From contig JAMPAP010000002.1 of assembly GCA_023667185.1 (NCBI GenBank), positions 289,096 to 353,095 of the forward strand: a DNA stretch of 64,000 nucleotides, read 5' to 3'. A program made the translations under genes and the position numbers. A model generated the notes under the pieces. That model was not told the DNA's origin, ran no database searches, and worked only from the letters and a program-made list of their open reading frames with translations. This DNA comes from Lachnoclostridium sp. GTDB lineage: Bacteria > Bacteroidota > Bacteroidia > Bacteroidales > Muribaculaceae. Shown here one piece after another: positions 42,146-50,604 of the stretch. Each line of letters opens with the position of its first letter. Within the stretch, counting starts at the first letter, position 1.

Positions 42146-43726
42146 ATGAAAAAACATATATTTTCACTCCTTGTCCTGGGCGGATTGCTTACTACATCCT
42201 GCGATATGGATATGACCGAGCCTAACGTCCTTGATGAGAACACTGCAATCGAGACCGTAACTGACTGCCTCCACTACCGCAACGGTATCTACAATGGTCT
42301 CCGCTCGCGCACTACCGGTGCTTACGTTTACTACACTGACCTCCAGATGGACCAGTTCATCGGTCTGGTAATGAACGGTAACACTAACCAGGCTCTCAAC
42401 AGCGGTAACGTAACTTCTGCACTCGACCAGTGCGAGTCAATCTGGGCCGGCTACTACGGCGGTATCGTTTCAGCCAACTTCTTCCTTGAGAAAGCCCAGC
42501 CCATCCTCGATGAGCTCCCCGAAATCCAGGTGGAAGATATCCTCGAAATGAAGCGCTACATCGCTGAAGCTCACTTCGCTCGCGCTTATTACTACTACAA
42601 GCTCACTGAGACTTACTGCCCCGTCTACACTGACGCCAACAAGGATCAAAACGTAGGTATCCCCCTGCGTACTGACTACAATCCTTCGGCCAACAAGGGT
42701 ACTTACCCCAGCCGCAGCACACTCGCTGAGACCTATAAGTTTATCGAAGATGAGCTCAAGCTCGCTTACGATGGTCTTAAGGAATATGAAGAAGGTATGC
42801 CCGAAGAAGCTGCCGAGCAGTCACTCGTGCAGATGTCTTCTTACCTCAACACTTGGATTGTAAAAGCTCTTCAGGCTCGTACAGCCCTCCTCAAGGGTGA
42901 CTACGTTTCAGCCAAGACTCTTGCCAGCGACGTTATCAAGAACCAGAACATATACAAGCTCGTAGGCACCACTTTCTCAGGTCTGATTGTAAGCCGCAAG
43001 TATGACTACGTGGAGATGTGGAAATACGACAAGGGCTCTGAGCTCATGTTCCGTCCCTACGCTGACACTCAGGAGCTCTACATCGGCTCAACCGGTGGCG
43101 GCTGGCTCCAGGATCAGGAAGACAAAGCCAACTTCATCCCCACCAACGCCGTTGCTACCTCTTACTATGACAGCAATGACCTCCGAGGCCGCGCATTCCT
43201 CGGCACTCAGAACCTCTACAACAATGGTGCTTCGTTCAACGGCGTAACCACTTTCGTAAAATGGCCCGGCAACCCCGACCTTCGTGTCACCGCCGTAAAC
43301 AACCTCGCCAACATGGGTAAGCCTTTCCGTCTGTCGGAAATGTATCTCATCCTTGCTGAGGCTGCTTATGAGACCGACGACCCCACCACAGCTCTCAACG
43401 CTCTCCGTGACATCCGCAAGGCTCGTATCCTCAACTATAACCCTGATAATGACAACTATGCCGGCGAAGAGCTCCGCACTCAGATCCGTCAGGAGCGTAC
43501 CAAAGAGCTCATCGGTGAAGGTTTCCGTATGGCCGACTGCCGTCGCTGGAAAGTATCATTCACCCGTGTAGCAGGTCTCCCCGCGCTTAACGCTATCATC
43601 TCTCAGGGTGCTAACGACGTTCACTATACTGCTGACGACCACCGTTACGTATGGCCCATCCCCGCAAGCGAAATGCAGGTTAACCCCAACCTCAACGGCC
43701 AGCAGAATCAGGGTTACGCCAACTAA
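42146..43726 (+). CDS. SusD/RagB-like nutrient-binding lipoprotein
   Basis: Surface lipoprotein lid for the SusC partner. 526 residues. MKKHIFSLLVLGGLLTTSC is a lipoprotein signal with Cys19, followed by acidic residues (DMDM) as expected for surface export. The SusD N-terminal helical repeats include MKRYIAEAHFARAYYYYKLTETY, and the C-terminal block FRLSEMYLILAEAAYETDDPTTALNALRDIRKAR and IRQERTKELIGEGFRMADCRRW is diagnostic. It is 36 bases downstream of the SusC gene. Confidence 0.95.
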   Translation: MKKHIFSLLVLGGLLTTSCDMDMTEPNVLDENTAIETVTDCLHYRNGIYNGLRSRTTGAYVYYTDLQMDQFIGLVMNGNTNQALNSGNVTSALDQCESIWAGYYGGIVSANFFLEKAQPILDELPEIQVEDILEMKRYIAEAHFARAYYYYKLTETYCPVYTDANKDQNVGIPLRTDYNPSANKGTYPSRSTLAETYKFIEDELKLAYDGLKEYEEGMPEEAAEQSLVQMSSYLNTWIVKALQARTALLKGDYVSAKTLASDVIKNQNIYKLVGTTFSGLIVSRKYDYVEMWKYDKGSELMFRPYADTQELYIGSTGGGWLQDQEDKANFIPTNAVATSYYDSNDLRGRAFLGTQNLYNNGASFNGVTTFVKWPGNPDLRVTAVNNLANMGKPFRLSEMYLILAEAAYETDDPTTALNALRDIRKARILNYNPDNDNYAGEELRTQIRQERTKELIGEGFRMADCRRWKVSFTRVAGLPALNAIISQGANDVHYTADDHRYVWPIPASEMQVNPNLNGQQNQGYAN

Positions 43727-43753
43727 TCAGTCTAATTTAAGAAATTTACTCAA

Positions 43754-44656
43754 ATGAAATTCTTCAAATATATTTCAGCTCTTGCAGTAGGCGCCCTGGT
43801 GCTCACCTCCTGCTCAAGCGACGATAACGACGATTTCTCATTCAACACCGCTTCAGGTGTAGGCGTATCCGTCAAAGACGCCGAGATGATTGTCAATGAG
43901 TCGAAGGGTATCTTCAATGTGCCCATCGTTGTCACCGGTGACCCCAACGGATATGTACAGGTTACTGTAAAGATCACCGGCACTGATGACCCCAATCAGG
44001 ATCAGGCTATCGCCGACAGCCACTTCTACCTTACCTCCAACACTATCAACATAGCCAAGGATTCAAAGGAAGGTTATGTGGAAATCCGTACCCAGTATCT
44101 CCCTTCACGTGACGACAACCGTTATTTCAATGTAGTAATCGTAAGCGCAGTGGGTGCTACCGTTGAACCCCTTAACACCACCACCGTCTGCATCGAGGAT
44201 CGTTTGGCATCACCCATCTACAGCCTCTCAGGCCCCTGGACACTCGCTTACACTGACCATAACGGTGTACCGGTGACTAATGACAATGCCACTCTTGAAG
44301 TAGTTAACGAAGAGACCGGCCAGGCTCTGTTCAAAAACTTCGCCCCCGCCGTATCCAAGGGTCTTGACCTCCCCATCGTTATCCGCGAAGATGATGCCAC
44401 CGGCGTGTACAACATCAACATCGTACTCGGCTCTACCATCGGTACATTCAACTTCTCAGGTATCGGTCAGGCTGACGTAGTGATCTGCAGCCAGTCGGGT
44501 GGTACAAGCGGTGAGATCAAGGGCGTATGGAACGATGACCACACTACAGTCTCATTTGCTGACGGAATCATGCTCAGCATATTCCAGGAAGGAAGTTCCA
44601 CAAATTACTACTGGGCGAAGATGACTGACATCGTTGCCACCCAGCAGCCTCAGTAA
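43754..44656 (+). CDS. Surface lipoprotein in SusE position
   Basis: 300 residues, third gene of the SusC/SusD operon. MKFFKYISALAVGALVLTSCSSDDNDD is a lipoprotein signal followed by an Asp-rich surface-export stretch. Residues about 35-145 look like a Calx-beta or DUF4843-like beta sandwich (INESKGIF-type strands, VTVKITGTDDPNQDQAIAD, then YVEIRTQYLPSRDDNRYFNVVI); the rest (about 150-300) is a beta-rich domain not recognised. Such third genes usually help bind the ligand on the surface. A strong terminator follows. Confidence 0.85.
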   Translation: MKFFKYISALAVGALVLTSCSSDDNDDFSFNTASGVGVSVKDAEMIVNESKGIFNVPIVVTGDPNGYVQVTVKITGTDDPNQDQAIADSHFYLTSNTINIAKDSKEGYVEIRTQYLPSRDDNRYFNVVIVSAVGATVEPLNTTTVCIEDRLASPIYSLSGPWTLAYTDHNGVPVTNDNATLEVVNEETGQALFKNFAPAVSKGLDLPIVIREDDATGVYNINIVLGSTIGTFNFSGIGQADVVICSQSGGTSGEIKGVWNDDHTTVSFADGIMLSIFQEGSSTNYYWAKMTDIVATQQPQ

Positions 44657-44689
44657 TCTGCGACAGTAATATAATTCATCCATATATCG

Positions 44690-44727
44690 CGTCCGGCATA
44701 CCTCGGTGGTATGCCGGACGTTTTTTT
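44690..44727 (+). terminator. Terminator of the SusC/SusD operon
   Basis: CGTCCGGCATAC (44690-44701) pairs perfectly with GTATGCCGGACG (44709-44720) and is followed by seven T. Confidence 0.95.
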
Positions 44728-44803
44728 GCATCCGCTTTCAACAATTTTTGTTAATCTGTTGTTATAATTCTAAAACAAACACAAACATAAAATACAAGAT
44801 ATT

Positions 44804-45358
44804 ATGAAAGCGCTATTATCATCATTCATGGGACAGTCCCGCTATTGGTGGGTAGTCCTCTGCGTAGGTATCCTGATGGTTATCGCAGGTTTCACCTATT
44901 GGTTCTGGCCCGTTGCAGGTTTTGCAGTTGCATCGGTAGTATTCGGATGGTTGCTGATCCTTACCGGTATCGTTCAGCTCCTCGTAGGCTCCGGTCCTGA
45001 CCGCGGCCGCGGATGGGGTTGGTGGATCGCCGGTGGCGTCATCGACATCTTCATCGGATTTATCCTCGTGCGTAACATTCTGTTGGCCGAGGCTGTGTTC
45101 CCCTATTTCCTTGCTTTGATTTTCATCTTCTGGGGCGTCAATGCCATCTGCAACTCCGTCAACCGCGCAAGCCAGCGCTACTGGTGGATGTATCTTGTAA
45201 ATGGTATACTGATGCTTCTTATCGGCTTCTTCTTCGTTGAAGCAGGCTGGATACAGGATATGGAAATGACAAGCTTCCTCGTTTCACTTGCCTTCATCTA
45301 CTGGGGTTTCACTCTCGCAGTTCTCTCTTACGACCTCAAGCCCCTCAAAGAAAGCTGA
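44804..45358 (+). CDS. DUF308/HdeD family membrane protein
   Basis: 184 residues, six hydrophobic segments in three pairs, no signal peptide beyond TM1. SRYWWVVLCVGILMVIAGFTYWFWP and the repeated WxxxxGxxxIxxGxxxL pattern fit the HdeD/DUF308 family, named for an E. coli acid-resistance membrane protein; the biochemical role is not known. The gene stands alone between two strong terminators. Confidence 0.88.
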   Translation: MKALLSSFMGQSRYWWVVLCVGILMVIAGFTYWFWPVAGFAVASVVFGWLLILTGIVQLLVGSGPDRGRGWGWWIAGGVIDIFIGFILVRNILLAEAVFPYFLALIFIFWGVNAICNSVNRASQRYWWMYLVNGILMLLIGFFFVEAGWIQDMEMTSFLVSLAFIYWGFTLAVLSYDLKPLKES

Positions 45359-45404
45359 TGGTTTACTCTCTCTAAAGAATTTGATTGGTTAAATGAATAT
45401 ATTT

Positions 45405-45442
45405 CGCCGGCGGTTATCGCTTTTAACCGCCGGCGATTTTTC
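45405..45442 (+). terminator. Terminator after the DUF308 gene
   Basis: CGCCGGCGGTTA (45405-45416) pairs perfectly with TAACCGCCGGCG (45424-45435), followed by ATTTTTCC. It ends only 10 bases before the next start codon, so the transporter gene needs a promoter overlapping or beyond this hairpin, or read-through. Confidence 0.9.
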
Positions 45443-45451
45443 CTTAAAACT

Positions 45452-46375
45452 ATGAATAACCCTAACTCTAACTTCCGCAACGCGCTCATCGGCAACTCCT
45501 GTATGCTCTTTGCATCCCTCTTCTGGGGATTGAACGTCACGGCCACCAAGCTCCTTATACCGGAGTGGATGACCGCACATGGCATCACTGCCGTACGCCT
45601 CATCGGCGGGTGTGTCCTCTTCTGGATCGTATCAATGTTTGTAAAGACAGCCCGCATCAGCCGCGGCGACTGGCTAAAATTCGTCCTCGGCGGCATGATA
45701 GGCCTCTTTGCCTTCATATATCTCTTTGTCACCTCACTTCGCTACGGCAGCGCCATCGACATATCGATCATAATGACGCTCCCGCCCATGTTTGTCATCC
45801 TCATCAACGCCATTTTCCGCCACAGCCGTCCGTCGTGGCTCGAGATAGCAGGCGTTGTGGTATCGTTTGCCGGAGCAGCCGTGGTAATACTTGACTCCGC
45901 AGGCAGCGAGTCAGGCTCTGACAATCTCCTGGGCGATCTCCTCGCCGTAGCCTCAACTATGTGTTACGCATTCTATCTGGTGATTCTCGAAAAGCCGACA
46001 CATACTTACCGCCCCGTCAATATGCTCCGCTGGGTATTCCTCTTCGCCGCCATTCCGGCTCTGCTGCTCGTCCCCGGTATGCAATCCGAGCCCATCGTCC
46101 ATGCCACCTCCTCGACTCCGTGGCTAGAGATCGGTTTCATCCTCCTGTGCCCTACATTCTTGGCCTACTTCCTTGTGCAGCCCGCCGTCAAAACCATCGG
46201 ATCGGAACTCGTATCCATCTACCAGTACCTCATCCCGGTGTTTGCCACTATCTCAGCCGTGCTAATGAAGATTGACCAGCTCAAGTGGCTCCAAGTAATA
46301 GCCATGGCTATTATTATATGTGGTATGGTGCTGACAAACCTCGGTAAACGCCGTAGAAAAAATGACTCACAATGA
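45452..46375 (+). CDS. EamA/DMT superfamily transporter
   Basis: 307 residues with ten predicted TM helices in two EamA repeats. First repeat: GNSCMLFASLFWGLNVTATKLLIPEWM and RLIGGCVLFW; second repeat: NLLGDLLAVASTMCYAFYLVILEK ... PTFLAYFLVQPAVKTIGSELVSIYQYLIPVFATISAVLMKIDQLKWLQVIAMAIIICGMVLTN. DMT exporters move amino acids, nucleobases or other metabolites; substrate is unknown. The C-terminus is basic (GKRRRKNDSQ), consistent with a cytoplasmic end. The superoxide dismutase gene follows 57 bases later. Confidence 0.92.
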   Translation: MNNPNSNFRNALIGNSCMLFASLFWGLNVTATKLLIPEWMTAHGITAVRLIGGCVLFWIVSMFVKTARISRGDWLKFVLGGMIGLFAFIYLFVTSLRYGSAIDISIIMTLPPMFVILINAIFRHSRPSWLEIAGVVVSFAGAAVVILDSAGSESGSDNLLGDLLAVASTMCYAFYLVILEKPTHTYRPVNMLRWVFLFAAIPALLLVPGMQSEPIVHATSSTPWLEIGFILLCPTFLAYFLVQPAVKTIGSELVSIYQYLIPVFATISAVLMKIDQLKWLQVIAMAIIICGMVLTNLGKRRRKNDSQ

Positions 46376-46432
46376 ACAATCTAACCCTCACCATTGTTAT
46401 AAGCATGTATCAAAACTAAAATCCTACCGATT

Positions 46433-47011
46433 ATGAAATATACTCAACCTGACCTGCCCTACGCAGCCGATGCCCTTGCCCCCGCCATCTCAAGCGAAAC
46501 AGTGTCATTCCACTATGGCAAGCACGAGAAAACATACATCGATAACCTCAACCGCCTGATCAAGGATACCGAATACGAGGATATGGCACTGGAGGATATA
46601 ATCCGTACAGCCGAAGGTCCAATATTCAACAACGCCTCTCAGGCCTGGAACCATATTTTCTACTTCTTCACCTTCTCGCCCGACGGCGCTCATGAGCCCG
46701 ACGGCCATCTCCGCAAACGCATCGAGGAGCAATTCGGTTCCGTTGACCAGTTCAAGAAAGAATTTGTTGATGCCGGTACCTCTATCTTCGGCTCGGGTTG
46801 GATATGGCTCTGCAAGGATGAAGATGGCAAACTCTTTATAACTCCTACTTCAAATGCCGGCAACCCCCTGACGCAAGGTCTTACACCTCTGCTGGTGTTT
46901 GACGTATGGGAACATGCCTACTATCTCGACTATCAAAACCGTCGTGCCGATGCACTCAATGCCCTTTGGAGCATCGTCGACTGGGACGTCGTTGACAGCC
47001 GATACATCTGA
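46433..47011 (+). CDS. sodB: Superoxide dismutase (Fe/Mn)
   Basis: Dismutates superoxide in the cytoplasm. 192 residues. Metal ligands are visible: His in VSFHYGKHEKTYIDNLN, His in AWNHIFYFF, and Asp and His in VFDVWEHAYYLDYQNRR. The GSGWIWLCKD block is standard. Bacteroides enzymes of this type can use either Fe or Mn; sequence alone does not decide. A terminator and then a foldback element follow directly. I see no clear promoter in the 57-base gap before it. Confidence 0.95.
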   Translation: MKYTQPDLPYAADALAPAISSETVSFHYGKHEKTYIDNLNRLIKDTEYEDMALEDIIRTAEGPIFNNASQAWNHIFYFFTFSPDGAHEPDGHLRKRIEEQFGSVDQFKKEFVDAGTSIFGSGWIWLCKDEDGKLFITPTSNAGNPLTQGLTPLLVFDVWEHAYYLDYQNRRADALNALWSIVDWDVVDSRYI

Positions 47012-47056
47012 CAATAGCTACATAAGCACTGAAATAAGCATAATGTGATGAATGGA

Positions 47057-47090
47057 GAGAGAGGCACTCGTGAGAGCCCCTCTCTTTTTT
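47057..47090 (+). terminator. Terminator after superoxide dismutase
   Basis: GAGAG-A-GGC (47057-47065) pairs with GCC-C-CTCTC (47076-47084), one mismatch, followed by six T (47085-47090). Confidence 0.75.
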
Positions 47091-47253
47091 AGTGACGATT
47101 AAAAATTAACTTGGTAAAGTTTTCGTAATGTTATTTTTGAAGATTTACTTTTGAACAAGCATGAGTTTAGTGAACTAAATGATTGTTTGGAAAAAGTGAA
47201 GATTCAGAAATAACATAGAAAAGTTTACCATGTTATTTTTTAATCGTCACTTA
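47089..47253. mobile_element. Foldback MITE-like element, about 159 bases
   Basis: Terminal inverted repeats of about 32 bases start GTGACGATTAAAAATTAACT at 47092 and end with the complement at 47250; 29 of 32 positions match. TTA flanks both ends (47089-47091, 47251-47253) as a probable target duplication. Pairing continues inward (TAATGTTATTTTTGAAGATT near the left against its partner near the right) up to a central TTTAGT-GA-ACTAAA, so almost the whole element can fold on itself. It encodes nothing. It sits between a terminator T run and the tRNA-Gln promoter. Confidence 0.75.
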
Positions 47254-47275
47254 ATCGCAAAAATCATCTTAAAAA

Positions 47276-47307
47276 TTTGGTAACATCGCGAATAAATCTT
47301 ACCTTTG
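47276..47307 (+). promoter_or_regulatory. Promoter for tRNA-Gln
   Basis: TTTG (47276-47279), 20 bases, TACCTTTG (47300-47307), 34 bases before the tRNA. Confidence 0.8.
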
Positions 47308-47341
47308 CAACGCTTTAGAGCCTCGGCTTTGGGCAAAGGAT

Positions 47342-47412
47342 TGTCTTATGGTGTAATGGTAGCACTGCAGTTTTTGGTTCTGCCTGTCTTGGTTCGAATC
47401 CAGGTAAGACAA
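47342..47412 (+). tRNA. tRNA-Gln (anticodon TTG)
   Basis: The cloverleaf can be drawn: acceptor TGTCTTA with TAAGACA, D arm GTG...CAC, anticodon arm GCAGT-TTTTGGT-TCTGC (T-T at the last pair), so the anticodon is TTG, and T arm CTTGG-TTCGAAT-CCAGG. The discriminator is A and no CCA is encoded. Single-gene unit with its own promoter and terminator. Confidence 0.93.
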
Positions 47413-47417
47413 CATTA

Positions 47418-47460
47418 AGCAAGTGGCTAATCCCTGCGGATTCAGCCACTTGCTATTTTT
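47418..47460 (+). terminator. Terminator after tRNA-Gln
   Basis: AGCAAGTGGCT-AATCC (47418-47433) pairs with GGATT-c-AGCCACTTGCT (47438-47454) with one bulged base, then ATTTTT. Confidence 0.9.
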
Positions 47461-47478
47461 ACGCCCTGTATTGAGATG

Positions 47479-49047
47479 CTACTTCTGCAATGTGATGTTT
47501 ACAATTGACTTGGTGGGGAGGGTCAATTTCAAGTCACTGCCGTCTATCTCAGCCCCGTCAAACGGCTTGATGGTAACCTTTTCCTCGCGGTCAAAATCAT
47601 TGTAATCAGTGATATTGTCAGCTGTCAATATCTCGGCATTGCTTATCTTGAATTTCTCGCTGCCTAATGTGATGACAACTTCATTTGAGTTGTCAAGATC
47701 AATGTTTGACAGAGTGATATTTATCAATCCGTCTTTCTCTGACGCAGTAGCATTTACGACCGGCACTTTACGCACACCTCGTTTCATAGGCACATCCTTG
47801 TAAGAGGCCTTAACCTCAAGAGGTATCACCGTGGCATTCTGATGTGGAGCGTACATTTTGAATACATAATAGGTCGGAGTGAGCACCATCTTGTCGCCTT
47901 GGGTAAGAATCATGGACTGAAGCACATTGGCTATCTGCGCTATGTTTGTCATCTTCACGCGGTCCGTATGCCTGTGAAACACATTCAGACTCAGAGCGGC
48001 CACGAGGGCATCGCGCATGGTGTTCTGCTGGTAGAGATGACCTTGGATCGTTCCCGGCTCCTCGTCCAACCATGTCCCCCACTCGTCGACAATCAAAGCC
48101 ACTCTCTTGTCCGGGTCGTAGACCGACATGATTGAATCGTGACGGTTGATCACATCCTCAATCTCAAGACATTTACCCATGGTCCAGTAGTGGTCGTCAG
48201 CATTAAACTTCGTGGCAGCTCCTTTGCTGCCGCTCCAACCGGTCACCGTGTAGTAATGGAGTGAAAGCCCCGACATGTGGCGACCCGCATTTTTCATCAG
48301 CACATCAGTCCAGTTATAGTCATAGTCGCTGGCACCGGATGCAATCTTGAATAGTCTGTTGCCGTTGAAATTGCGGCAATAGGTCTGGTAGCGGCGATAC
48401 TCGTTGGCATAGGCCTCGGGCGTGAAACTTCCACCGCACCCCCAGCTCTCGTTGCCGACACCGAGATATTTCAACCGCCAGGGCTTCTCCCTGCCGTTTT
48501 CCTTGCGTTGCGAGGCCATAGGTCCGCTTTCAGCCGTAATATATTCAACCCATTTTGCAAATTCCTCCACAGTACCGCTCCCCACGTTGCCGCTCAGATA
48601 AGGCTCACAGCCTATTAGTTCGCAAAGGTTGAAAAACTCGTGGGTGCCGAAGCTGTTGTCCTCCACCGTACCTCCCCAGTTTGTATTTACCATCACAGGT
48701 CGATTCTCTCGCGAGCCTATACCATCAGTCCAGTGATATTCATCAGCGAAGCATCCACCGGGCCATCTCAACACCGGGACCTTAATTGCTTTCAACGCAC
48801 TAATGACATCATTGCGATATCCATCCGTATTTGGGATAGCCGATTCCGGACCGACCCACAGCCCTCCGTATATACATGTGCCGAGATGTTCGGCAAACTG
48901 TCCGTAGATTTCAGCCGGGATTACCACTGTTGAGTCAATCTCATCGAAAAGAGGAGTGACTACTGTTTTTTCCGCACCTATAGCGGCCATAGCTATCCCT
49001 ATTGCGATAGGTAATGTCATAAGACGTGATGAAAGTGTTTGGTTCAT
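47479..49047 (-). CDS. Alpha-L-arabinofuranosidase, GH51
   Basis: Removes arabinofuranosyl units from arabinan or arabinoxylan. 522 residues, single catalytic (beta/alpha)8 barrel with a C-terminal beta domain, the compact form of GH51. A hydrophobic N-terminus ([25 protein letters not shown]) suggests export. [15 protein letters not shown], acid/base Glu200 in [10 protein letters not shown] and nucleophile Glu322 in LIVDEWGTW are present. Transcribed toward the tRNA, with a TATATTTG box (49084-49077) upstream. One of three GH51 genes in the cluster. Confidence 0.94.
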   Translation of the reverse strand: MNQTLSSRLMTLPIAIGIAMAAIGAEKTVVTPLFDEIDSTVVIPAEIYGQFAEHLGTCIYGGLWVGPESAIPNTDGYRNDVISALKAIKVPVLRWPGGCFADEYHWTDGIGSRENRPVMVNTNWGGTVEDNSFGTHEFFNLCELIGCEPYLSGNVGSGTVEEFAKWVEYITAESGPMASQRKENGREKPWRLKYLGVGNESWGCGGSFTPEAYANEYRRYQTYCRNFNGNRLFKIASGASDYDYNWTDVLMKNAGRHMSGLSLHYYTVTGWSGSKGAATKFNADDHYWTMGKCLEIEDVINRHDSIMSVYDPDKRVALIVDEWGTWLDEEPGTIQGHLYQQNTMRDALVAALSLNVFHRHTDRVKMTNIAQIANVLQSMILTQGDKMVLTPTYYVFKMYAPHQNATVIPLEVKASYKDVPMKRGVRKVPVVNATASEKDGLINITLSNIDLDNSNEVVITLGSEKFKISNAEILTADNITDYNDFDREEKVTIKPFDGAEIDGSDLKLTLPTKSIVNITLQK

Positions 49048-49076
49048 GATATTTACAAATATTTTTCTTCTCAGTG

Positions 49077-49211
49077 CAAATATAGCTAATATATATGTAT
49101 ATACTTTAAGCTAAATAACTCATTGTGGGGTAAAATTGGGGTATATAATGCATTTTTATGCCTTTTTGACGATATTCCAACCCTGTGATGGTAAAAAAAC
49201 AGCTATTTTTG
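49077..49211. promoter_or_regulatory. Divergent -7 boxes for the GH51 and GH43 genes
   Basis: Minus strand TATATTTG (49084-49077) points to the GH51 gene; plus strand TATTTTTG (49204-49211), in the context AGCTATTTTTGCA, points to the GH43 fragment. The same two sequence contexts occur between rhaM and the third GH51 gene at 53717-53746. No TTG at correct spacing was found for either. Confidence 0.5.
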
Positions 49212-49228
49212 CAATAAAGAAAATAATC

Positions 49229-49486
49229 ATGTCACATTTCAAAACGCTATTATTCGCAACTCTAATTTCATTGCCGTCGCTTATTGCGGCAGCGGAACTT
49301 GTAACAAATAATCCAATACTTCCGCAGTTTCACCCCGATCCCGAAATCTTATATTCGGAAAATACCGGAAAGTATTACATCTACTCGACTACAGATGGCT
49401 ATCCCGGTTGGGGCGGAACATTTTTCACATGTTATTCATCATCTGACCTTAACAAATGGGATTATTGTAAACCCAAGTTAATATGA
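49229..49486 (+). pseudogene. Truncated GH43 N-terminal fragment
   Basis: 85 residues from the ATG at 49229, chosen because it gives a signal peptide (MSHFKTLLFATLISLPSLIAAA). NPILPQFHPDPEILYSENTGKYYIYSTTDGYPGWGGTFFTCYSSSDLNKWDYCKPKLI is the first propeller blade of a GH43 enzyme including the catalytic-base Asp region (HPDPEI), but the protein then ends; a complete GH43 has about 300 more residues. The stop codon overlaps the start of the next gene (ATGA). No in-frame continuation of this GH43 is visible, so it is a deletion remnant, perhaps kept as a leader cistron. Confidence 0.8.
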
Positions 49487-50532
49487 AAAAAACATTAATC
49501 TATATGTCATTGCTATTTAGCTCAATGGCATTGTCGGCACAAAATCTTGAGCAGGGTGACTATGGTTTCCTCTACTGTCACATGAGCGGTAGAGGCGAAT
49601 GGACAGCCTATGCCATAAGTCGTGATGGTCTGCACTATGAGGATTTGCTGAAGGGCGATTCAATATTCAGTCCGTATGAAAAAGCCGGTATCGAAGGAGG
49701 AACCCGCGACGCATACATCACACGCAAACATGACGGAAAGGGCTACATCATGGTCACCACAGACATGTGTGTCAAGAAAAGTAAGCAATGGCATAACTAC
49801 GGCATCAACCTACTTACAAGCGATGACTTGATAAACTGGAACTCAACCACATTCGATTTCAGAAAAGGATCGGGAGTCTTTTCCAATCCCGAAGGTGCGG
49901 ATCCTTATAAAGATTACAGCACGATACGTCGAGTTTGGGCACCTCAAATCTTCTGGAATCCGAAGTATGAATGGCCCGACGGGAAAAAAGGTGGATATAT
50001 GATTTATTATTCACTTTGGAATCCCGCCGACGGTGAAGACTACGACCGAATGTACTATTCCTATGCAGATGAAACGTTTACCACACTAACCAAGCCACAG
50101 TTGTTGCTCGACTGGGGATATGCGACAATTGACGCGGACATAAATTACCTTGAGAGCGACGGGCTTTACCACATGATGATAAAGAAAGAGGGTGGTAAAC
50201 CGGGTCTCTTCACCTCCACAGCCCCGACACTTCACGGGCCATGGAGCCTTCCCATTGATGATGACTATGTCGATTTTGAGGGGAATAAAAAATGTGAAGG
50301 AGTTTCGGCTTTCAGGATTCCGGGTGAGGATGGATGGAGAATCGCCTATATTGAATATAGTTCCAACCCTAAACGTTATCGTATATGCAGCGCGGATAAA
50401 TATATGCGCAATTTCAATTCGCCTATTGACATACAGGGCGTTGAAGCTCCACAACATGGTTCTTTCATGCGACTTACAGAGTCTGAATTTAACCGACTGA
50501 AACAATGGTCTGACTCAATGATCTCAGAATAG
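49483..50532 (+). CDS. GH43-family glycoside hydrolase
   Basis: Five-bladed beta-propeller enzyme, probably an arabinanase or arabinofuranosidase. 349 residues with a signal peptide (MKKTLIYMSLLFSSMALSAQ). Candidate active-site residues: Asp in GGTRDAYITRK, Asp in TIDADINYLESDGLYHMM, and Glu in KKCEGVSAFRI. Repeating motifs WAPQIFWNPKYEWPDG and YYSLWNPADGEDYDRMYYSYADETFTTL support the fold. Its start overlaps the stop of the truncated GH43, so translation is probably coupled. A long hairpin terminator separates it from the convergent GH51 gene. Confidence 0.85.
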   Translation: MKKTLIYMSLLFSSMALSAQNLEQGDYGFLYCHMSGRGEWTAYAISRDGLHYEDLLKGDSIFSPYEKAGIEGGTRDAYITRKHDGKGYIMVTTDMCVKKSKQWHNYGINLLTSDDLINWNSTTFDFRKGSGVFSNPEGADPYKDYSTIRRVWAPQIFWNPKYEWPDGKKGGYMIYYSLWNPADGEDYDRMYYSYADETFTTLTKPQLLLDWGYATIDADINYLESDGLYHMMIKKEGGKPGLFTSTAPTLHGPWSLPIDDDYVDFEGNKKCEGVSAFRIPGEDGWRIAYIEYSSNPKRYRICSADKYMRNFNSPIDIQGVEAPQHGSFMRLTESEFNRLKQWSDSMISE

Positions 50533-50544
50533 TAAGGGTTGTTT

Positions 50545-50591
50545 AAAACAATTACGGTCTCCTTCATAGTGAGGGAGACCGTAATTGTTTT
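50545..50591. terminator. Bidirectional terminator between convergent GH43 and GH51 genes
   Basis: An 18-base perfect stem, AAAACAATTACGGTCTCC (50545-50562) against its complement (50574-50591), with an 11-base loop. T runs at both ends make it work in both directions. Confidence 0.95.
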
Positions 50592-50604
50592 GTGACGTTG
50601 ACGC

